Source of the DNA: an uncultured Oscillospiraceae bacterium
GTDB taxonomy: Bacteria; Bacillota; Clostridia; Oscillospirales; Oscillospiraceae
Direction of reading: 5' to 3'
Assembly (NCBI GenBank): GCA_902478785.1
Contig: CABSMJ010000004.1
Span: forward strand, 62,001 to 126,000
Length of the DNA stretch: 64,000 bases
Under the pieces are notes generated by a model. It did no database searches. It was not told the DNA's origin and was given only the letters and a program-made list of their open reading frames with translations. Below, in pieces: positions 7,953-15,799 of the stretch. Numbering within the stretch: the first letter of the stretch is position 1; every line of letters starts with the position of its first letter. A program made the position numbers and the translations under genes.

Positions 7953-8693
7953 ATGGGCGGCTATATCATGCAACTGCAAAACTTCTCCGTCAACGACGGC
8001 GAGGGAATCCGCACCATCGTATTCATGGCAGGGTGCCCCCTGCGGTGCGCGTGGTGCTCCAACCCGGAGGGCCAGACCGTGGACAACCCCATGGTCCACT
8101 GGATGGAGACGGAGGATATCCTCAAGGAGCTCCGCCGCCAGGCCATCTTCTACCGCAACTCCGGCGGCGGCGTCACCTTTTCCGGCGGCGAGGCCACGGC
8201 CCAGCCGGAGTTCCTCCGGGAGATGGTGGATGAGCTCTACGACGAGGGCTTTTCCCTGGCCATCGAGACCTGCGGCCAGTTCGACTTTGAAAAGCTTCGG
8301 CCGGTGCTGGAGAAGATGGATCTGATCTTCATGGACCTCAAGCACATCGACCCGGAGCAGCACAGGAAGTTCACCGGTGTGGACAACGCGGTGATCCTGG
8401 AGAACATCCGCCGTACCTCTCAGCTGGGGGTGCCCTTTGTGGTGCGCATCCCCTCTATCCTGGGCGTCAACTGCGACGACGCGGCCATGGACGGCGCCTT
8501 TGCCTTCCTGCGGGACAACGCCCCCACCGCCTCTTTGGAGTTCCTGCCCTACCACCGCTACGGGGAGACCAAATATAAGGAGCTGGGGCTGAACCTGCCC
8601 GACGAGGCCTTCGGTACCCCCACCCAGGAGCAGCTGGATGCCTGGAAGGCCCGGGCCACCGAGTACGGCATTCATGTGGTGTCCTACCGCTGA
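7953..8693 (+). CDS. Glycyl radical enzyme activating enzyme (radical SAM)
   Basis: Radical SAM protein of 246 residues that should install the glycyl radical on the enzyme encoded just upstream, using SAM and a reduced [4Fe-4S] cluster. The cluster motif is Cys28-x3-Cys32-x2-Cys35 (CPLRCAWC), followed by the SAM-binding SGGGVTFSGGE segment at 70-80. Most activases of non-PFL glycyl radical enzymes have a two-cluster ferredoxin-like insert right after this motif; here only ~35 residues and no extra cysteines separate the two elements, as in pyruvate formate-lyase activase. GGGAGG precedes the chosen ATG; upstream in-frame ATG codons lie inside the hairpin and are not used. Confidence 0.9.
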   Translation: MGGYIMQLQNFSVNDGEGIRTIVFMAGCPLRCAWCSNPEGQTVDNPMVHWMETEDILKELRRQAIFYRNSGGGVTFSGGEATAQPEFLREMVDELYDEGFSLAIETCGQFDFEKLRPVLEKMDLIFMDLKHIDPEQHRKFTGVDNAVILENIRRTSQLGVPFVVRIPSILGVNCDDAAMDGAFAFLRDNAPTASLEFLPYHRYGETKYKELGLNLPDEAFGTPTQEQLDAWKARATEYGIHVVSYR

Positions 8694-9112
8694 CCCTCCA
8701 CTTGCCAGACTGTCAGATACGGTGCCTGGACCACTTCCCCTCGGGTCCAAAATCGTAACTGTACATATGGGATACTTTTTCTCCGCCACTGGCGGACAAA
8801 CTGGAAAAGAAAGGAGCGTGAAAAAGACTAGAATAAGTGTTTGAGCCGGAATCTTCCGGGTTTATCCAGGTGAAAAAGTGCACAAAAAATGCAGGTGTTT
8901 TCGACACGTGTTTCCATTATATGTAGAAATGTTCTCACTTCAAGGACACTTCGTCATATTTTAGTATTTCAGGGGGGTACATTTGGAGAGAATGTGCATT
9001 GTTTTTGCTGCGTTTTTGGAATATGATTTTCTTGAAAGCTGAACGAGGCCCAAAGGGCGATGCCCTTGACATACCCGATTCCTGCAAATTAAAAGAGAAG
9101 GAGAAAATCATC
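8694..9112. other. 419-bp intergenic region between activase and ammonia-lyase genes
   Basis: No coding sequence seen. It contains a short TCCGCCACTGGCGGA hairpin (about 8789-8803), an ACACGTGT palindrome (8904-8911) and the promoter at 8999-9027. Composition is much more AT-rich than the flanking genes, consistent with a regulatory region. Confidence 0.5.
8999..9027 (+). promoter_or_regulatory. Promoter of the ammonia-lyase/oxidoreductase operon
   Basis: TTGTTT (8999-9004) and TATGAT (9022-9027) with a 17-base spacer, 85 bases before the start codon. The next convincing terminator is after 15.2 kb. Confidence 0.5.
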
Positions 9113-10309
9113 ATGAATCTGACACTGGAAATGATCCAAGACGCACAGAAGGCCCTGGAGGGAATCGCAAGAAAGACTCCCCTGGATTCCGCCCCCAAGA
9201 TCGGCAAGAATCTCTACATCAAGGCAGAGAACCTGCAGCTGACCGGCGCGTTCAAGATTCGCGGTGCGTACAACAAGATCCGCTCTCTGACCAAGGAAGA
9301 GGCTGCTCATGGCGTTATCGCCTGCTCCGCCGGCAACCATGCGCAGGGCATTGCTCTGTCCGCCACCAAGCTGGGCATCAAGTCCATCATCTGCATGCCC
9401 GCTGGTGCCCCCATCAGCAAGGTGGAAGCCACCAAGAACTACGGCGCAGAAGTGGTCCTGGTCCCCGGCGTGTATGACGACGCTGCCCGGGAGGCCGACC
9501 GTCTGGCCAAGGAGCATGGCTACACCTTCGCTCACCCCTTCAACGATCCCTATGTGATGGCCGGCCAGGGCACCATTGGCCTGGAGATCCTCGAGCAGCT
9601 GCCCGAGGTGGAGCAGGTGGTCTGCCCCATCGGCGGCGGCGGCCTCATCAGCGGCATCGCTCTGGCCATCAAGAGCCTGAAGCCCTCCTGCAAGGTCATC
9701 GGCGTTCAGGCTGCTACCGTTCCCTCTATGTATGAGTCCTGCAAGGCTGGCAAGATCACCACTGTTCCCGATGGCGACACTCTGGCCGACGGCATCCACG
9801 TTCTGACCCCCGGCGACATGACCTTCGACATGTGCCAGAAGTATGTGGATGAGATCGTCACCGTCACCGAGGACGAGATCGCCGCTGCCATCCTGGCTCT
9901 GATGGAGGGCCAGAAGACCGTGGCCGAAGGCGCCGGCGCCACCACCGTGGCTGCCTGCATGTTCGGCAAGGTGGATACCTCCGAGAAGAAGACTGTGTGT
10001 GTGGTCTCCGGCGGCAACGTGGACGTGACCACTCTGTCCCGTATCATCACCAAGGGCCTGACCAAGTCCGGCCGGATCACTGAGATCACCACCAAGGTGG
10101 CCGACAAGCCCGGCAACCTGATCCAGGTGCTGCAGGTGGTGTCCGAGTGCGGCGCCAACATCATCAGCGTCAACCACGAGCGCGAGGCCAAGGACTCCGA
10201 CGTGGGTGCCTGCCTGGTGACTATGGTGCTGGAGACCCGGAATCAGGATCATGTGGACCAGATCAAGAAGGCTCTGGAAGCCAAAGGTTATTCTTTGCTG
10301 GGAAAATAA
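9113..10309 (+). CDS. ilvA: Threonine/serine ammonia-lyase (catabolic type, ACT domain)
   Basis: PLP-dependent threonine (serine) ammonia-lyase of 398 residues making 2-oxobutyrate or pyruvate plus ammonia. The PLP lysine is Lys48 in LTGAFKIRGA; SAGNHAQG at about 78-85 contacts substrate; the Gly-rich loop GGGGL at about 178-182 binds the phosphate. A C-terminal ACT domain (about 325-398) suggests allosteric control by an amino acid. One short ACT domain and a single PLP domain match the catabolic/short form rather than the 510-residue biosynthetic form. AGAAGGAG precedes the ATG. It leads an operon with an amino acid/dicarboxylate symporter, RidA and a 2-oxoacid:ferredoxin oxidoreductase, so a fermentative role is likely. 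Confidence 0.93.
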   Translation: MNLTLEMIQDAQKALEGIARKTPLDSAPKIGKNLYIKAENLQLTGAFKIRGAYNKIRSLTKEEAAHGVIACSAGNHAQGIALSATKLGIKSIICMPAGAPISKVEATKNYGAEVVLVPGVYDDAAREADRLAKEHGYTFAHPFNDPYVMAGQGTIGLEILEQLPEVEQVVCPIGGGGLISGIALAIKSLKPSCKVIGVQAATVPSMYESCKAGKITTVPDGDTLADGIHVLTPGDMTFDMCQKYVDEIVTVTEDEIAAAILALMEGQKTVAEGAGATTVAACMFGKVDTSEKKTVCVVSGGNVDVTTLSRIITKGLTKSGRITEITTKVADKPGNLIQVLQVVSECGANIISVNHEREAKDSDVGACLVTMVLETRNQDHVDQIKKALEAKGYSLLGK

Positions 10310-10341
10310 ACCGGCAAAAATAATAAATATTTAAGGAGGGG

Positions 10342-10367
10342 GACCTCCGGTGAGGAGCCCGGAGGTC
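10342..10367 (+). promoter_or_regulatory. Hairpin covering the ribosome binding site of the symporter gene
   Basis: GACCTCCGG (10342-10350) pairs perfectly with CCGGAGGTC (10359-10367), which contains the Shine-Dalgarno sequence GGAGG for the ATG at 10376. The 8-base loop carries GAGGAG and the left flank AAGGAGGGGG, so alternative binding sites exist. Confidence 0.6.
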
Positions 10368-10375
10368 GAAAAACA

Positions 10376-11590
10376 ATGGAAAAGAAAAAGAAGAAGCTAG
10401 GCCTGCTGCCTAAACTGATCATCGCTATCGCTCTGGGCTTGATCGTGGGCTTTGCCTGCCAGAACTTCGGCGATGCCGGCGAACTGATCATCCAGATCGG
10501 CGCCACCTACAACAGCATCTTCGGCAACTTCCTGAACTTCTGCATTCCTCTGATCATCATCGGCTTCGTGGTGCCCGGTATCGCTGACCTGGGCGACGGC
10601 GCTGGTAAGACCCTGGCCGCCACCACCGGTGTGGCCTACCTGTCCACCGTCATCGCCGGTACTCTGGCCTTTGTGGTGGATACTGCCTTGTTCCCCAGTC
10701 TGGTCCATGCTGACATGTTTGTCACCGATGCCCAGAACGCTGAGGAGACCGCTCTGAGCGGCCTGTTCACCATCGAAATGCCCCCCATCATGGGCGTTAT
10801 GGAGGCTCTGCTGATCTCCTTCATCCTGGGCCTGGGCCTGTCCTTCCTCAAGAACGACACCCTGAAGCTGGCCATCAAGGATTTCTCTGAGATCATCACC
10901 AAGCTGGTCGCCAGCGTCATCATCCCCCTGCTGCCCTTCCACGTCTATGGTATCTTTGCCAAGCTGACCTATGCCGGCACCATCGTGGAGCTGATGACCT
11001 CCTTCGTGAAGGTCTTCGTGGTGGTTATCGCCCTGCACATCGTGATCCTGATTTTCCAGTACACCGTGGCCGGCACCACCGCCAAGAAGAACCCCTTCGG
11101 CCTGATCAAGAACATGATCCCGGCCTACACCACCGCTATCGGCACCCAGTCCTCTGCCGCCACCATTCCTGTCACGGTTGAGTGCACCAAGAAGAACGGC
11201 GTCAGCGACTCCATTGCCGAGTTCGTGTGCCCCCTGTGCGCTACAATCCACCTGTCTGGCTCCACCATCACCCTGACCAGCTGCTCCATTGCTGTTCTGA
11301 TGATGCTGGGCGAGCCTGTCACCTTCGCCAAGATGTTCCCCTTCATCCTGATGCTGGGCGTTACCATGGTGGCCGCCCCCGGCGTCCCCGGCGGCGCTGT
11401 TATGGCTGCTCTGGGCATTCTGCAGTCCATGCTGGGCTTTGACGAGACCATGTGCGGCCTGATGATCGCCCTGTACATCGCTCAGGACTCCTTCGGCACG
11501 GCCTGCAATGTCACCGGCGACGGCGCCATTGCCGTGTTCATGGATGCTCTCACCAATAAGGGCAAGAAGAAGGAAAAGGCCAACGTCTAA
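10376..11590 (+). CDS. Dicarboxylate/amino acid:cation symporter (DAACS family)
   Basis: Membrane carrier of 404 residues of the glutamate/dicarboxylate/serine-threonine symporter family (GltP/DctA/SstT relatives). The N-terminus is a short poly-Lys stretch followed by about eight hydrophobic segments. The substrate and ion-binding region is visible as TQSSAATIPVTVEC (about 258-271) and the following LSGSTITL re-entrant segment, plus a late VTGDGA motif. Its place between the ammonia-lyase and RidA genes suggests it imports the amino acid that is deaminated, most simply serine or threonine, driven by Na+ or H+. This substrate is an inference from context. Confidence 0.9.
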   Translation: MEKKKKKLGLLPKLIIAIALGLIVGFACQNFGDAGELIIQIGATYNSIFGNFLNFCIPLIIIGFVVPGIADLGDGAGKTLAATTGVAYLSTVIAGTLAFVVDTALFPSLVHADMFVTDAQNAEETALSGLFTIEMPPIMGVMEALLISFILGLGLSFLKNDTLKLAIKDFSEIITKLVASVIIPLLPFHVYGIFAKLTYAGTIVELMTSFVKVFVVVIALHIVILIFQYTVAGTTAKKNPFGLIKNMIPAYTTAIGTQSSAATIPVTVECTKKNGVSDSIAEFVCPLCATIHLSGSTITLTSCSIAVLMMLGEPVTFAKMFPFILMLGVTMVAAPGVPGGAVMAALGILQSMLGFDETMCGLMIALYIAQDSFGTACNVTGDGAIAVFMDALTNKGKKKEKANV

Positions 11591-11604
11591 AATGACCCCT
11601 ATGC

Positions 11605-11638
11605 CGCAGCCTGCGCTCCCCAAGGGGGGGGCGCAGGC
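11605..11638 (+). other. Intercistronic hairpin upstream of ridA
   Basis: GCCTGCGC pairs with GCGCAGGC around a CCCC/GGGG-containing centre. No T-run follows, so it is a weak or partial terminator or a message-stability element. Confidence 0.45.
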
Positions 11639-11690
11639 ATGCGTGGATACACAAGGATTTAGGACTTTGAATCAATAGGAGGAATTTATT

Positions 11691-12071
11691 ATGTTCAAGG
11701 TTACTTCTACTCCCAACGCTCCCGCCGCCATCGGCCCCTATTCCCAGGCTCTCACCGTCAACGGCTTCCTGTTCGCTTCCGGCCAGGTGCCCCTGATGCC
11801 CGGCAGTGGTGAGGTCGTTGGCACCACCATCGAGGAGCAGGCTGAGCGCTCCTGCAAGAACATCCAGGGCATCCTGGAGGCCAATGGCCTGACCTTCGAG
11901 GACGTGGTCAAGACCACCTGCTTCCTGGCTGACATGGGCGATTTCGCCGCCTTCAACGCCGTGTATGAGAAGTTCTTCGTCAGCAAGCCCGCCCGTTCCT
12001 GCGTGGCTGTGAAGGAGCTGCCCAAGAAGGTTCTTTGCGAGATCGAGATCATCGCCGCCGCTAAGGACTAA
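11691..12071 (+). CDS. ridA: RidA family reactive enamine/imine deaminase
   Basis: Small trimeric RidA (YjgF/YER057c/UK114) protein of 126 residues. It hydrolyses 2-aminoacrylate and related enamines/imines released by PLP enzymes such as serine/threonine ammonia-lyase, speeding 2-oxoacid formation and preventing damage. The key Arg102 (KPARSCV) and Glu117 (CEIEI) are present, as is the IGPYSQA N-terminal motif. TAGGAGG precedes the ATG. Its position downstream of the ammonia-lyase matches that role directly. Confidence 0.95.
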   Translation: MFKVTSTPNAPAAIGPYSQALTVNGFLFASGQVPLMPGSGEVVGTTIEEQAERSCKNIQGILEANGLTFEDVVKTTCFLADMGDFAAFNAVYEKFFVSKPARSCVAVKELPKKVLCEIEIIAAAKD

Positions 12072-12141
12072 GCGTTTTAGCAAGTAAGTGGGTTGAGAAT
12101 CGGGCGCTCCGTCAGGGGCGCCAGAACAAGGAGGTAAACAG

Positions 12142-12720
12142 ATGAAAGACATCGTAGAAATCCGTTGGCACGGCCGTGGCGGCCAGGGCGCGAAGACCGC
12201 GTCTTTGCTGCTGGCGGATGCGGCGTTCAACACCGGTAAGTACGTCCAGGGCTTCCCTGAGTACGGCCCGGAGCGCATGGGCGCCCCCATCACGGCTTAT
12301 AACCGTATCAGCTCCGAGCGGAGCACCGTGCACTCCAACATCTATGAGCCCGACTACGTGGTGGTCGTGGACGAGACGCTGCTGAGCGCCGTGGACGTGA
12401 CTGCCGGCCTGAAGAAGGAAGGCGCCATCGTCATCAATTCCAGCAAGTCCCCCGCCGAGCTGCGCCCCCTGCTCAAGGGCTATGAGGGCAAGGTCTGCAC
12501 CATCGACGCCGGCAAGATCAGCGAGGAGGAGCTGGGCAAGAACTTCCCCAACACCCCCATGCTGGCCGCCATCGTCAAGGTCAGCGGCGTTGTGGAGGAG
12601 AATGACTTCATCGAGGACATGAAGGCATCCTTCAAGCACAAGTTCGCCAGCAAGCCCCAGGTCATCGAGGGCAACATGAAAGCTCTGAAGCGTTCTATGG
12701 AGGAGGTGCAGGTAGGATGA
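12142..12720 (+). CDS. porC: 2-oxoacid:ferredoxin oxidoreductase, gamma subunit
   Basis: Gamma subunit (192 residues) of a four-subunit pyruvate/2-oxoacid:ferredoxin oxidoreductase. It shows the family's N-terminal WHGRGGQGAKTAS motif and the GFPEYGPERMGAP segment. The complex decarboxylates a 2-oxoacid with CoA to an acyl-CoA and reduces ferredoxin. AAGGAGG precedes the ATG, and the stop overlaps the next start. Gene order gamma-delta-alpha-beta matches known por operons. The symbol is by subunit type; the preferred 2-oxoacid is not determined by sequence. Confidence 0.92.
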   Translation: MKDIVEIRWHGRGGQGAKTASLLLADAAFNTGKYVQGFPEYGPERMGAPITAYNRISSERSTVHSNIYEPDYVVVVDETLLSAVDVTAGLKKEGAIVINSSKSPAELRPLLKGYEGKVCTIDAGKISEEELGKNFPNTPMLAAIVKVSGVVEENDFIEDMKASFKHKFASKPQVIEGNMKALKRSMEEVQVG

Positions 12721-13028
12721 GCTACAAGAAGGCAAGCGAGATCAATGAGAAGATCGGCTGGAGAGACATTACCCCCGGCTGCAACATCTATGAGGGCGGT
12801 ACCTCCGTCACCGTGGAGACCGGTGACTGGCGCACCATGAAGCCTGTCATCAACTGGGACAAGTGCAAGCAGTGCCTGCTGTGCGCTCCCGTGTGTCCCG
12901 ATATGTCCATTCCCGTGACCGCGGAAGGCAAGCGCGGAGAGTTCGACTACTTCTTCTGCAAGGGCTGCGGCATCTGCTCCAAGGCCTGCCCCTTCGGCGC
13001 CATCGAAATGGTCAAGGACGAGAAATAA
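12717..13028 (+). CDS. porD: 2-oxoacid:ferredoxin oxidoreductase, delta (2x[4Fe-4S]) subunit
   Basis: Ferredoxin-like delta subunit of 103 residues carrying two [4Fe-4S] clusters. CKQCLLCAPVCP and CKGCGICSKACP give two complete CxxCxxCxxxCP motifs in the C-terminal half. It passes electrons from the thiamine-diphosphate site to external ferredoxin. It overlaps the gamma gene by four bases (ATGA), implying translational coupling. An acyl-CoA-forming partner role follows from the neighbouring subunits. Confidence 0.93.
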   Translation: MSYKKASEINEKIGWRDITPGCNIYEGGTSVTVETGDWRTMKPVINWDKCKQCLLCAPVCPDMSIPVTAEGKRGEFDYFFCKGCGICSKACPFGAIEMVKDEK

Positions 13029-13043
13029 GGAGGGGAATGAGAT

Positions 13044-14216
13044 ATGGGAATCAGAGAAAGACTTTCCGGCAATGAAGCCGTCGCCTACGCAATGAAGCAA
13101 ATCAACCCCGACGTTATGGGCGCCTATCCCATTACGCCCTCCACGGAGATCCCCCAGTACTTCTCCTCCTATGTGGATAACGGCGAGGTGGATACCGAGT
13201 TCATCCCCGTGGAGAGCGAGCACTCCGCCATGTCCACCTGCATCGGCGCCGAGGCCGCTGGCTGCCGCGCCATTTCCGCCACCTCTTCCTGCGGTCTGTG
13301 CTACATGACCGAGATGCTGTATGTGGCTGCTTCCGACCGTCTGCCCATCACCCTGGCTGTGTCCTGCCGCGCTCTGTCCGGCCCCATCAACATCAACAAC
13401 GACCACTCCGACGCCATGAGCGTCCGGGATGCCGGCTGGCTGATGCTGTTTGCCGAGACCAACCAGGAGGCCTATGATAACTACCTGCAGGCCATGCGCA
13501 TCGGCGAGGCTGTGGGCCTGCCCATCATGATCTGCCAGGACGGCTTCATCACCTCCCACGCCATTGAGAACATCGAGCTGGTGGAGACCGAGAAGGTCCG
13601 CGAGTTCGTGGGCGAGTACAAGCCCGAGGGCGCTCTGCTCAAGTCCCCCATGGCCGTGGGCGCTTACGCCACTCCCGCCTACTATATGGAAGCCAAGCGT
13701 CAGCAGGCTCAGGCCATGATGGACGCCAAGGAAGTCATCAAGAAGGTGGGCGCTGAGTTCGGCGCCATGACCGGCCGTACCTATGGCCTGATCGAGAAGT
13801 TCGAGATGGACGACGCTGAGGAAGCCATCGTCATCATCGGCTCCTCCGCCGGTACCGCCAAGGAGGCCATCAAGGAGCTGCGCGCTCAGGGCCGTAAGGT
13901 CGGTATGATCAAGGTTCGTTCCTTCCGTCCCTTCCCCTCCGAGGAGATCGTGGAGGCCCTGAAGGGCGTGAAGGCCTTTGCCGTCATGGATAAGGACGAC
14001 AGCTTCAACGGTCACTGCGGCCCCATGTACGCGGAGGTCACTGCCTCCCTGTACGCTGCCGGCGTCAGCGGCCCCAAGGGTATCAGCTATATCTACGGTC
14101 TGGGCGGCCGTGACGTGCGTGTGGAGAGCATCCAGCACGTGTTCGCCGACCTGAAGGAGATCGCGGAGACCGGCAAGACCGGTGAGACCTACCGCTATCT
14201 GGACGTGCGGGAATAA
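13044..14216 (+). CDS. porA: 2-oxoacid:ferredoxin oxidoreductase, alpha subunit
   Basis: Alpha subunit of 390 residues holding the pyrimidine-binding and transketolase C-terminal-like domains. The start GNEAVAYAMKQINPDVMGAYP-type region is typical, with the YPITPSTE motif at about 29-36 and VESEHSAMS at about 58-66. AAGGAGGGG precedes the ATG. It works with the beta subunit that carries the thiamine diphosphate motif. Because a separate single-chain pyruvate:ferredoxin oxidoreductase is encoded at 57.6-61.2 kb, this complex may serve 2-oxobutyrate or other 2-oxoacids made by the ammonia-lyase; that is inference. Confidence 0.92.
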   Translation: MGIRERLSGNEAVAYAMKQINPDVMGAYPITPSTEIPQYFSSYVDNGEVDTEFIPVESEHSAMSTCIGAEAAGCRAISATSSCGLCYMTEMLYVAASDRLPITLAVSCRALSGPININNDHSDAMSVRDAGWLMLFAETNQEAYDNYLQAMRIGEAVGLPIMICQDGFITSHAIENIELVETEKVREFVGEYKPEGALLKSPMAVGAYATPAYYMEAKRQQAQAMMDAKEVIKKVGAEFGAMTGRTYGLIEKFEMDDAEEAIVIIGSSAGTAKEAIKELRAQGRKVGMIKVRSFRPFPSEEIVEALKGVKAFAVMDKDDSFNGHCGPMYAEVTASLYAAGVSGPKGISYIYGLGGRDVRVESIQHVFADLKEIAETGKTGETYRYLDVRE

Positions 14217-14231
14217 GGAGGGAGCAGAAAC

Positions 14232-15164
14232 ATGAGTTACAATCTGAAAGAAAACCTGATGCGGGAAGAGCGCCTGGCCGGCGGCCACCGCATGTGTGCC
14301 GGCTGCGGCTCCCCCATCGCCATCCGTACCGTGCTGCGTCAGCTGGAGCCCGGCGATAAGGCCGTGGTCACCGGCGCCACCAGCTGCATGGAGGTCTCCA
14401 CCTTCATGTATCCCTACACCGCCTGGAAGGAGAGCTTCATCCACAACGCCTTCGAGAACGCCGCTGCCACCTGCTCCGGCGTGGAGACTGCTTACCGTGC
14501 TCTGAAGAAGCAGGGCAAGCTGGATGACACCTATAAGTTCATCGCCTTCGGCGGCGACGGCGGCACCTACGACATCGGCTTCCAGTCCCTGTCCGGCGCC
14601 ATGGAGCGCGGCCACGACATGGTGTATGTGTGCTACGATAACGAAGCCTACATGAACACTGGTATCCAGCGTTCCTCCTCCACCCCTCGTTTCGCCGACA
14701 CCACCACCACTCCCCAGGGCAAGGTGGTTCCCGGCAAGATCCAGAATAAGAAGGACCTGACCAAGATCATGGTGGCCCACGGCATCCCCTATGTGGCTCA
14801 GACCACCTTCATCGGCAACTTCAAGGATATCTGCGAGAAGGCCCACAAGGCCATCTACACCCCCGGCGCTGCCTTCCTGAACGTGATGGCTCCCTGCCCC
14901 CGTGGCTGGCGCTATCCCAGCGAGGATCTGATGAAGATCTGCAAGGCCGCTGTGGAGACCTGCGTGTGGCCTCTGTTCGAGGTCGTCGAGGGCAAGTACT
15001 ACCTGAGCTATGAGCCCAAGAACAAGCTGCCCGTTGAGGAGTACCTGAAGCTGCAGGGCCGTTTCGCCCACCTCTTCAAGCCCGGCAACGAGTGGATGAT
15101 CGAGGCCTTCCAGCAGGAGGTCGACCGCCGCTGGGAGAACCTGCTGGCTCTGTGCAACCTGTAA
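14232..15164 (+). CDS. porB: 2-oxoacid:ferredoxin oxidoreductase, beta (TPP-binding) subunit
   Basis: Beta subunit of 310 residues with the thiamine diphosphate and Mg2+ binding motif GDGGTYDIGFQSL, closed by YDNEAYMNTG (about 103-145). Cysteines near the N-terminus (MCAGCGSP) and further on can bind the proximal [4Fe-4S] cluster of the porB family. AGGAGGGAG precedes the ATG, 15 bases after the alpha stop. It is the last gene before a strong terminator and so ends the operon that begins with the ammonia-lyase. Confidence 0.93.
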   Translation: MSYNLKENLMREERLAGGHRMCAGCGSPIAIRTVLRQLEPGDKAVVTGATSCMEVSTFMYPYTAWKESFIHNAFENAAATCSGVETAYRALKKQGKLDDTYKFIAFGGDGGTYDIGFQSLSGAMERGHDMVYVCYDNEAYMNTGIQRSSSTPRFADTTTTPQGKVVPGKIQNKKDLTKIMVAHGIPYVAQTTFIGNFKDICEKAHKAIYTPGAAFLNVMAPCPRGWRYPSEDLMKICKAAVETCVWPLFEVVEGKYYLSYEPKNKLPVEEYLKLQGRFAHLFKPGNEWMIEAFQQEVDRRWENLLALCNL

Positions 15165-15201
15165 AAAGGGACCAAAGCCCGCAAACAACCAACAGCAACT
15201 A

Positions 15202-15237
15202 CCCGGGAGCGCTTTTGAGCGCTCCCGGGCTTTTTTT
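15202..15237 (+). terminator. Rho-independent terminator of the por operon
   Basis: Perfect 12-bp stem CCCGGGAGCGCT/AGCGCTCCCGGG, four-base loop, then C and seven T's. Confidence 0.93.
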
Positions 15238-15443
15238 GTCTCTGGGGCAGGGGAGAGGTGCGCCTTCTGCTTTGGGGCCTTGCTTTTCAGTGGGCGACGC
15301 CTGCCATGTCCGACCCCATGCTCCCGGGCCCGGTACGCTTGCGCCATGCCCCTTTGCGCCGTTCCGGGCCTCGTTGGTTCCGCTGCCCGACCGGCCCGAA
15401 ACCCACCGGCGAAAAAAGGCGAAAAAATTTGGAAAAATTCCTC

Positions 15444-15480
15444 TTGACAAATTATAATATTATGATATTATTATATCATA
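15444..15480 (+). promoter_or_regulatory. arsR promoter with palindromic operator
   Basis: TTGACA (15444-15449) and TATTAT (15466-15471) are spaced by 16 bases. A perfect palindrome, TATGATAT-TATT-ATATCATA (15461-15480), covers the -10 box. AT-rich dyads of this size are typical ArsR/SmtB-family sites, so autorepression is likely. Confidence 0.7.
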
Positions 15481-15502
15481 AATCAAGAATGCAGGTGAAA
15501 AC

Positions 15503-15799
15503 ATGAGAGAGCTTCAGGAATATGAACGCAAAGCGGAGCTGCTCAAGGCATTGTCCCATCCGCTGCGGCTGCGAATCGTCCATGGCCTGCTGACCACCGG
15601 GTGCCACAACGTCCGGTGTATGGAGGAAAAGACGGGGCAGTCCCAGTCCTGCGTGTCCCAGCATCTGCAAAAGCTCAAGGCGGCGGGCGCTGTCACCGCG
15701 GAGCGAGCGGGCAGCGAGGTCTACTACCGTGCTACGCCGGAGGCCGCCCGTCTGGCGGCGGCGCTGTTTGAAGAGGAGGTAGAGCAATATGTCCTATGA
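15503..15799 (+). CDS. ArsR family winged-helix regulator
   Basis: 98-residue ArsR/SmtB-type repressor. The winged helix is evident from SHPLRLRIVHGL (18-29) and the recognition helix SQSCVSQHLQKL. Cys34 and Cys39 (GCHNVRC) and Cys50 lie near the helix-turn-helix and could bind a metal or sense thiol state; they are not the ELCVCDL arsenic site. The gene overlaps the thioredoxin-reductase-like gene by 11 bases, so it probably controls that gene and itself through the palindrome in its promoter. A redox or thiol signal is inferred from its partners. Confidence 0.9.
   Translation: MRELQEYERKAELLKALSHPLRLRIVHGLLTTGCHNVRCMEEKTGQSQSCVSQHLQKLKAAGAVTAERAGSEVYYRATPEAARLAAALFEEEVEQYVL

Noticed and set aside
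8789..8803. Hairpin after the activase gene as terminator
   Set aside because: The stem is only about six base pairs and has no following T-run.
12480..15347. A 955-codon open frame antisense to the por genes
   Set aside because: It is opposite a complete, motif-rich operon. The His/Gly/Leu-rich composition is what high-GC third positions give on the complementary strand. No start signal or domain.
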